The notes under the pieces were generated by a model. The model made no database searches. It had not been told where the DNA came from and saw only the letters and a program-made list of their open reading frames with translations. Of a DNA stretch of 64,000 nt, positions 55,891 to 64,000 are shown in pieces. The DNA is from Terebella lapidaria. Taxonomy: Eukaryota > Annelida > Polychaeta > Terebellida > Terebellidae. A program made the translations under genes and the position numbers. Within the stretch, counting starts at the first letter, position 1, and every line of letters begins with the position of its first letter. The stretch is taken from positions 10,129,177 to 10,193,176 of the forward strand of contig OX424566.1 in the NCBI GenBank assembly GCA_949152475.1, read 5' to 3'.

Positions 55891-57392
55891 ACGTGTGTGG
55901 TTGTCCTTAACTATTGAAAAAAATGTGATATAATTGTTTATTTTCGTGGAAATTTGAAATTAAGTTTGATGACAACAATGAAGTTGTAATATGCCTACAT
56001 GAATGATGCTTTGAATATGGACTCCAGAAACTAGGAACTGCACGGAGTCAAAATATTGCCTGATCAAAAAATATTACAACAGGAAAAAGTACAACAGGAC
56101 TAGCAAAGTTTGTATATATCTGATCAAAGACAATACCGCGGCCTACTTTGCAATGATTAAGTCTAGAAAGATCATTGAACATATATGAGTGCAGTTAACA
56201 TTTTTAGGTAGTTTTGCTCCTATGTGTTGGGGAGTCAAATGCGCTGGCGGATCCAGGCCGGAGTGACCCCGGTTTGTAACACCAACCACCCTTACGCTAT
56301 GGCAGAAGTGACAATTGTGTGTGGAAAGCTTTGGATTAAAGAGGTGCCGCAGAACATATTTCGTTGGAACAATATGTACCAATACAGTTGAAAAACCGCC
56401 ACAAATTCTCTGAAATACTACAAATCCCAAAAATTTCTCAGGGTCTCTTCAGCTCCCAAATCCCCAGACCGGAATATCCATAGATTTCAGAATATTCACA
56501 CTGCACAAATGTTTTTTTTTTTGACATTAGAGCGTTGGGGGCTAAGCCCCCAACCCTCTACATGTCTATGTGCTGACTTTTTCATGGAGGTTTCATGTCA
56601 ACCTATCGACGCACGTTTTGACATGTAAACGTTTAGATACCTACTTCAAATGAGGATTTTCTTTGTCCTTGACATAAAATCTCTCGAATTGATGGGAAAC
56701 TTTGACTATTCCACAGATATATGAGGCATGAATCGATGTGCTAGGTTTGAGAAAATAACGTAAATGTTCAAATTATCTAGAAACGTCCCAAAATGGCGGA
56801 GCCGATGGAAATTGACGTTCCCAGAATGCAAAGCAAATTTTACCACAATGACGCGTATTTTGAAACACAATTTCTGTTCAGCAATTCGTGTATGCATACA
56901 TGCATGTGTTTATTGTGGGCATCTGCGTGTGGACTTTTTTTGGCGTTATGAAGTAAACACAGCGATTCGTCTGCGATGCCACGGCTACATTTACCGTAAT
57001 TTGACGTATTTTATAACATGACAATTAAGCTGGTGTTCTGTTCTGGATTGCGAAGTCTTTTTATTCTTAACTGGTATTTTAATTTGCCCAGTGAAGGCAT
57101 GTGTTAGGCTATATCTGATGTTATCAGATGCAGATATTCCTCATAGTTTCCAATGTTTTGAGGATATTTTAATGAGGTTCCGTATCATTTTAGCAGGCAT
57201 ATCTGTTCCATTGATCGATTTTAAAATAAATGTTTACTTATTAGTAATATGAATGAAGTAGGCCATGTTTTTCATCCTAGTATACGGAAATGAATTGGAA
57301 TCACATAGGGGATGAAATTATGGCTTCTTCTTTCTTTTGGGGGGGGGGGGGTGGGGGTAGGCCTAACGTTGTGTTAGATATATTCAGCTGTC
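55891..57392. other. Intergenic with a small hairpin and poly-G run
   Basis: 56534-56554 is a perfect GTTGGGGGCT palindrome. A G12-type run lies near 57340. No coding segment is seen. Confidence 0.5.
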
Positions 57393-59430
57393 GTGGTGCT
57401 GATGATGCGCTCGAGCTCTAATGTCGTCTTCAGCAGTTTGCTGCATTTTCTTGTTTGTTGTAAACTATACCTTACATATCTTCCAAATCCTACGGAATCT
57501 CGAATCTCAATCCACAACCCGGGTGGAATGTGTCATCGCCTGACAACGGCAGGCAGGAATTGTACCCCCACTGCCCTGTGGCATATATGTTTCATATACA
57601 TGTTTTAGATATATATTGTACATGTCACATTCCATTGATGTGATGTCAGCCATATAACGGTAAAGCGTCGAGGGTGTGACTCGTTTACGTGTTTCATCAG
57701 CCATAAATTTTATGAATAGTGTTCACGGACGGTGAACAAACTCAAATGGGCATATTGTCAATATATTTTGTAGAAATGGGGAAAAACATATCTGAATTCG
57801 GCCTATAACACATGTATCAGTAACCAACTCAAATGATTTTTATTTTGAAGTTCGCCCTTTATTCGAGAGAAAATTCTTCATTTACAAAACTGTTTGAAGT
57901 ACCATTGGCATATATTGGGTTTTCAACATCAAGTTAGGGTGCATTCATATGTACCCGGCGGCTGTTTTCTTGAGGAGCGCAGTGAATGAACAGAAAATAA
58001 AAGTCTCAGTGGCTTGGCTGCTGGGAATTCTGTTATAGAATAAAAGGTAAATTATCACAATGCATACGAAATCGTGTCGCTCAGTGACTCTCACAGCAGA
58101 TTGAGAGGGGGCCTCGATATCAATTCTTTCGGCCTGGCGCTCATTTATTTACCTAGTCTTGATCTAAACACCTTGGCTATATGAATGATCAAACCCTGCG
58201 TTATGAGCAACATTGCAGTGCGTTGTATATCATGTGTTGTGCAGTTTTGTTTTTGCTTGTAATCTAGTACCTTTCTATTAGATTATATTCTAAAATATGC
58301 AGTCTCGCTATTTTATCCAACAAGAGAGGGAGAAAAAGGGGTAAAAATTAACAGATTAAGAAAAACAATCACTCTGGGATTCATACCTGGATGCCTAACA
58401 ACAACGGTGCAGAACAAAACACATAAACATTGGCATAATGGAAAATGTTGACAGCCTCATAACTAACATAAAACACTGCATATAGCATAAAGAAAAAAAA
58501 ACTATTCATTCAATAGATTCTAGAGAATAAATAACAATCAACAATGCCGTCTGGAGTTTTGACACAAAACCCCCACCGTATTTTTAATATCAAGTGATCC
58601 CGGTCCAAAAATGATTAAAAATCCTATGCCACCTAGAGTTGCGTTTTGTTTTTACCTCTGGTCATCTAAAATTGCTTTTTGTTTGTGTTTTTGAGATGTG
58701 TGTATTCGTCGTGGCATTGTTCACATCTTCGCAAATATTTGTAGCACTTCCAATTATAATATACCGTCAGAAAGACGAGAACATTCTGATTCACATACAG
58801 CAAAAATCTTCGCTGAGTTCGAAAAATTCTTTACTGTGGAAAATGCCAAATTCAAAGACATCTAAATATTCCCAAATTAATTCAGATTGCCATGGGTGGC
58901 TCTGAAAATACCTCAGGTAGCATAGGGTTAAAAATATTATTTCTCTATATATACACATGTACGTGAAAATATGTATGATATGTCGCTGAATACGTTCTCG
59001 ATCCTGTTCGAAATGATCATGTTTTCTATTCAGTTGCTTAAATGATCAAGGTACAACACCAGGGGACACTGTCCAGTGTGCATAAATGAAAGAAGTCAAA
59101 ACCAAAACACGTTACTGAATTAAAAAAAAGTCTGAACGATAGAAGGGGTGGGAGCTTCCAGGTCACCCCTCTGTGATGCCTACGTTGTAAAATGTATGTA
59201 ACGAACATATTCCCCTAAAAATGCTAAAGAGAGTTCTATATTTTTGTGTGTATATATTATTCATACTGAGCCAGCACCCAACCGCCCGCCCCCCCACCCC
59301 CCCCCCCCCCCTCCAACTCCCCTTGTCCATCAGCAACCACTGATTTAAGGTCAAGTCACAATGACACACTGGCGATACCACCTTGCAGCGACTGGAATTT
59401 TTTGTAATCGTGAACAACTTGTGGCACAAA
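57393..59430 (-). repeat. Dispersed repeat, copy 2
   Basis: Collinear with 42224-43460 but longer, so one copy has gained or lost about 0.8 kb. The MADxTRKxVTPSxLYR reading frame is open in both copies (minus strand, about 57704 here). The 3' part again has a poly-C run (about 59290-59312) and 'ccactga'. Confidence 0.6.
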
Positions 59431-60079
59431 CGTACGACTGGTCGTAGAAGTCTTGAATGGCCACAAACAATAAACTTGTCACAGTAAGGTCAATGGAAAT
59501 GTTCAAAAGTTCAAAGCTACGATTTCTAGTTGCACGATGGTCTTGCACGATCATGCCACCAGTTAGGAAATGTGGCACCAAGAATTGGAGCTTGTCGTAC
59601 CTTATTGACTAACCATACTGGTTATAAAACTGATAATATTTCATTTGACAGGTCGGTGGTTGCTACGACTGAAGATACGACAGGTCGATAGTTGCTACCA
59701 CTGGTCGTATCACTGCCTGCGATCAATCTTTTCAATTGCACAAAACCAAGCTCACCACCAAACGTGCGTTCGCTTGTTACCTGTCATATCGAAAGTCACC
59801 ACTTGCGATTGTAGTGGCGATCACTGGTGATCGATGATAACTGAGCACAACTGAAATTATTCATGTGACCATAAAATCGTACGACTCAGTGTGACTGAGC
59901 CTTTACAGCATGCCCGTGAAGACACAGGCACAAATCTGCACATATCGACCATGCCAGCATGTCTGTTGTTTGGCTACACCAGTAGTTCTGAACCATAGAG
60001 AAAGCCCTGCAATCATTCCACATATATTCGCTATTCAATTCCCAAGTGCAAAAACTTGTATCGTAGCTGAGTTACGAAT
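59431..60079. other. Intergenic, no feature recognised
   Basis: Nothing is recognised beyond weak 'ggtcgta' repetitions. Confidence 0.4.
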
Positions 60080-60087
60080 GTGAATAG

Positions 60088-61471
60088 CAGTGGCGGATTC
60101 AGGATTTCTCATTGGAGGGGACACATTCCACAATTTATGCACATATTTTCTCCAACCCATATGTAATGTGCTGATAATCAGGGTTGCCTTTGTCCGAAGG
60201 CGAGGCCGTACAGCCCACTATGACTCAGCCTCGTTATTCACCATATTTTAGATTGATTGTTAACTTCAATCAATTATACTCAAAGCTATCTTCATACCGT
60301 TGGGAGTATTTGCCAAACAAAATCTCGCCTAAAACCAAATAGCGCTAGGATATTATAGCATGTGCAAATTTGGAAACTGATGACTTTAGGATATTGTGCC
60401 ATGTGTAATGATGGAAACCACAAGACTTTAGTGTATTATATTATGTGTGATGTTGAAAACCACAAAGCGTTAATTTATTATAACATGTGCAATTTTGGAA
60501 ACCACATATCGTTATGGTATTATAGCATGTGTAATGATGGAAACCACATATCCTTGGGGTAATATAACACGAGTACTGTTAAAAACCACATAACGGTAGG
60601 GTATGATAACATGTGTAATTTTGAAAACCAAATATTTGAAAACCAAATATTGTTAAGGTATTACAACTTGTGTAATGTTGGAAACCACATAGCATTGCGG
60701 TATTATAATGCACGTAATGTTGGGAACCACATATTGATAGGATATCATAACATGTGCAATGATGGAAAACACAAAACCTTAGTGTATTATAACATGTGTA
60801 ATGTTGGAAACCACATATCATTTGGTTATTATAGCATGTCTAATGCTGGAAAGCACATATCGTTATTGTATTATTACATGTGTAATGTTAGGAACCACAT
60901 AACGTTAGGGTATTATAAAATATGTAATGTTGGAAAAAAATAACGTTAGAGTATTATGAAAAAAAACTGGATCTATGTGAGGGTCATATCCATTTTTAGA
61001 AATCTAACAATCAACACCAGTACAGTCCTAAGCAAGCATTGGACCATAAAATAAATATCAAGCACATGAGAGGACAACGCTCAAACACAATACAACTAGG
61101 CATGTGGCTCGAAAACAAACTGGCCAGTCAAACTGGCATGAAATTCAAAGCACTTTCAATCGTTCTGCAGTGATTATGCTTTGTAGTGCACTCATGGTAT
61201 CGCTTACACGTACAACGTGCCATTGGGATAGCAGGTCGTTAAACTCACAGCCACCTGATAAGATTCGAAAGATAAAGACCTCCAAATTTTCCATTTGAAT
61301 CATGTAGTGGTCAAGTACTCATTTCTGAAATATATTACTCACTGGTATGTACTTTATGCGACATAAAAGCTGCGCATTAGTTTGTATTTTTTACGCGTAT
61401 ACGGTCCAATTTCAGATGACGTTTAGAGGGGGCACTTGCTGCTAGTGCCCCCTCCTCTGGATCCGCCACTG
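60088..61471. mobile_element. hAT-type non-autonomous element
   Basis: The ends are CAGTGGCGGATTCAG and, inverted, CAGTGGCGGATCCAG. The 8-bp flanks GTGAATAG (60080-60087) and GTGAACAG (61472-61479) match at seven positions, as expected for an aged hAT target duplication. It is 1,384 bp with no transposase. The interior is dominated by a 42-bp minisatellite. Confidence 0.85.
60340..60960 (+). repeat. 42-bp minisatellite encoding a 14-residue repeat
   Basis: 'catgtgtaatg(a/t)tggaaacca' anchors lie at about 60360, 60401, 60443, 60484, 60525, 60568 and 60610 and continue to about 60940. Because 42 is a multiple of three, plus-strand frames encode repeated MCNVGNHISLxYY units (60362-60562 and 60611-60943) and the minus strand is open as well. 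I see no evidence of expression. Confidence 0.8.
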
Positions 61472-61479
61472 GTGAACAG

Positions 61480-63223
61480 GTAAAACAAATTTGACTAAAT
61501 TTGAAAAAAAATACATGTACAGAGGTCTCATTGTTGAAAATATTTTAAAACCCTTTCAAATGGAACGGGTTTTGCTGCTTCTTCTCGTCATGTTTGTGTT
61601 GTAAATAATCAAAGCACACAGATGAATGAAAAAGCGAAAAAATCAGCCTGAATACATATTATCCGGAGGCGTATGCTTTACAGAGAGCGGTTTTAACCAT
61701 GACCAGTAATGTATGTCAATTGTGCGCCTGATGAAAAGTGTTTATAGGGTTGGCTTTAAGGTGGCATATCAAGTAGCATTTTGTAAATTGAATGGTTTAC
61801 GATGTATATACGATTTACATCTTTATCTCGGTCGTTTCTTAACAAAATGTCATGAAATATAAATTCTGCATAGTCAGAAAGTGACATGATCAAATATCAA
61901 TATTATATTGATAATTTTATCAACAAATTCGTGTATATCTCAGCGTAATGCTGATTAATATTTAATGCAAGTTGGCGGGGGGAAACAAAATTATGTGTTC
62001 CCTCTAGCAACCAGCCATATTTTTTAAGATAACAAACTACTTTGAGTTTTTCTCAAATATGCAGCTTAATCTGAGCATTCCTATTGTTCTTCTTATATTG
62101 ACAACAAACGCCTCAACAGAAAGGCCAGGTATTAATGTAAAACTATCAAAATTAAAACTTGTTTGCCATATTCAATGTACCAGCACTGAGCGACGTTTAA
62201 CAACATGTGACAGAACCAAACATGCAAATTAATTATATACGGCTAATTTTATTTCACCAAAGAGTATCACATGATTTATCATGTGCTACCATCATACAAA
62301 GTGCACATGTCTTTTCAGTGAGTTGGAGTACAATATGATAAATTATGTAATATATTGATAGCCTCCACAAAGGTTAAGATTGACAAATGACGCAGTGTTT
62401 AGTAATTCTGTCACTGACGCGATTTGCATCTGAATAGGCAGCGAATTTCGTTACGTTGACTATAAAGCTACCCGTCTTTTCTATCCGGCCCCATTAAATG
62501 AACATAACCGGAGCCTTTTCAGTCGAACTTCATGAAATATTACTCCCAATTTTATGGCATAGCCCTTCAGTGTCAATTCACCATTGAATATTCACTAATT
62601 GCGAAATTTTGGATGATTTCATGCCCTCTTCCGGCGTGAAAATGTCCACCAACCCATAAAAATTTCGGGCATATATTATCTTCAATATTATTTATGATGT
62701 CACAATTATTATATAAATGTATTTACATGTTGCATAAATATATGCATGCCTCCAACAACTGGATTGTTTTTTTATCTATGTTGAAAACTTTTCAGAAAAC
62801 TAGATATATTATTATCCTGTTGGTGGAGTTTGTGAGCACACCTTCTATTTTTCATACACATTAGAATAAAACATTGCTCCATCAAAGTTTATTCATATTT
62901 TTGTTTCGCTCATCCCATTTCTCGTGTGCTGTATTGTAACAAACAATTTGCGAACATCTTTTACAATTATTGCAATATAATTGTACACACCGATACTTAT
63001 ATTGACCAATTTGTTGTGAATACATTAGACTCTATACAGGACATGTATACAATTTATATTTAATTTGTATAGCTTTTTGAAATCATATAGCTTCTGTACA
63101 CTGTATACTATATGGGTCAATATCAAGTTGGAGGCAAATTTCTGTCCGCAATATTCACAGCTGCTTTCTTGCATCTTGCGTTGTTTTCATTAAGTTATAC
63201 ATTGTAGATATGGAATAACAATA
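61480..63223. other. AT-rich intergenic
   Basis: No coding segment, RNA gene or repeat structure is recognised. Confidence 0.55.
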
Positions 63224-63929
63224 TGTTAAGAATACCGTTCACTGGCCGGTATCAGGCCGAAGACAGGAATTGTACCTCAGTGTCGTGTGGAATCAAAGTC
63301 GGCAGTAATGTTCAATACTGTTTATTGGGATGATAGCGCCCAATGTACCTTCCACGCAAGCCGATCACACTCTAATATCGGGTGATATTCCGGGGTCGTA
63401 TATATCCTGATTTAGTCTTAATTATTCTGCTAGTTGTCACAGAGTTCTTTTTATATGCGATTTTCTATACGATCACAGCCAATTATTCCTGAGACTTCTA
63501 TTCAGCTGTAATACATCTCTTCACCTCGAAGACATTTTCTAGACTGCGCGGGGCCGAGGACCATGTGGGTGGATTTTCCCGCCTAGAGCATACGGGGTTG
63601 TGTGATTGGCTGTATATGTGCTGATCTCACCGAGAATGTGGGTTTTTCTGTGTTCATAGTCTGGTCACGTGATCTGAGATCAGTGCATGTAATTTTCCAT
63701 GTGTTGAAGTATAGGCTTGTATGTGTCAGTGCCGGCAGTGCTGGGTCGCGTGAGCGGGTATTGATCGGGGTCATGGTTGTACGTGGTTTTGCATGTATGT
63801 ATTGATCGTGTATTGATCGAGTAGTGGCCGTGTATTGTGTGTCAAATCATGTAGAGAGTGAGAGTTGTCATGGGAATGTGGTGTGCGGGAGGGACGGGCC
63901 GTTACAGTCGCTAAATATTCTACATTACA
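63224..63929 (-). repeat. 3' LTR of a second Gypsy relative
   Basis: The plus strand starts TGTTAAGAATACCGTTC and ends TACATTACA, 706 bp. It shares the 'ggccg(g/a)tatcaggccgaa', 'gtttatt', 'gggaggga' and 'gttacagtcgctaaa' blocks with the LTRs at 26596 and 39099 but is clearly diverged and shorter. Confidence 0.85.
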
Positions 63930-64000
63930 CCCCTCCATTAATTCTACGCCCTCGGAGATTACCCTCCCAGGACCCTACCGTCGCGAAAACTAAACACGAA
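63930..64000 (-). mobile_element. Start of a second Gypsy element's internal region, cut by window
   Basis: Directly inside the LTR the polypurine tract (minus strand AATGGAGGGG) and the next 60 bp match 27349-27415 with few changes. The element must continue beyond the window with its third ORF and pol on the minus strand. Confidence 0.85.

Overview
This is metazoan nuclear DNA, most likely from a marine invertebrate. The evidence is GT-AG introns, animal innate-immunity domains, long tandem satellites, LINE reverse transcriptase remains, many TIR elements and a Ty3/Gypsy retrotransposon. I cannot name the species. Most of the 64 kb is repeats; host coding sequence is confined to two places.

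Region by region. 1-8.4 kb: a 134-bp satellite inside a TIR-bounded composite element. The satellite is split by a CACAGTG-ended transposon with a 5-bp target duplication. A LINE relic and a second, decayed composite copy follow. 8.4-15.6 kb, minus strand: the main host gene. Six exons with compatible splice phases predict about 1,450 residues: a cGAS-like nucleotidyltransferase (cGLR/Mab-21 fold, all three metal-binding acidic residues present) followed by a Schlafen-type module (AlbA_2-like core, SWADL-like segment, SF1 helicase). A 138-bp phase-0 intron joins the two halves, so they may be one polypeptide. A small TIR element sits in an intron.

15.8-26.5 kb: repeats only. There is a 2.9-kb relative of the CACAGTG element containing two minisatellites, a nested inverted-repeat region, a TRIM-like miniature LTR element with PBS, polypurine tract and target duplication, and a 2.7-kb foldback made of gagcgatgc-type simple sequence.

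26.6-39.85 kb, minus strand: a young 13.3-kb Ty3/Gypsy element whose two 752-bp LTRs differ at one visible base. It has a tRNA-His-like primer site, gag with a zinc knuckle, a gag/pol -1 slippery heptamer (GTTAAAC), PR-RT-RNaseH-IN, and an 892-residue third ORF with a Zn-binding motif and a leucine zipper in the env position. This copy has an in-frame amber codon in gag and a frameshift between RNaseH and integrase.

39.9-64 kb: repeat-rich. It holds an OTU-protease exon broken by a related LTR, a 1.17-kb tandem duplication, two inverted TTAA-type MITEs, a LINE RT relic, an element carrying RFX X-box palindromes, two collinear diverged copies of a dispersed repeat, a hAT-type element with a 42-bp in-frame minisatellite, and at the edge the 3' LTR of a second Gypsy relative.

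How parts might act together (inference): the cGLR half would make a cyclic-nucleotide or related signal on sensing nucleic acid, and the Schlafen half would act on RNA or DNA. That would place a sensor and an effector in one chain.
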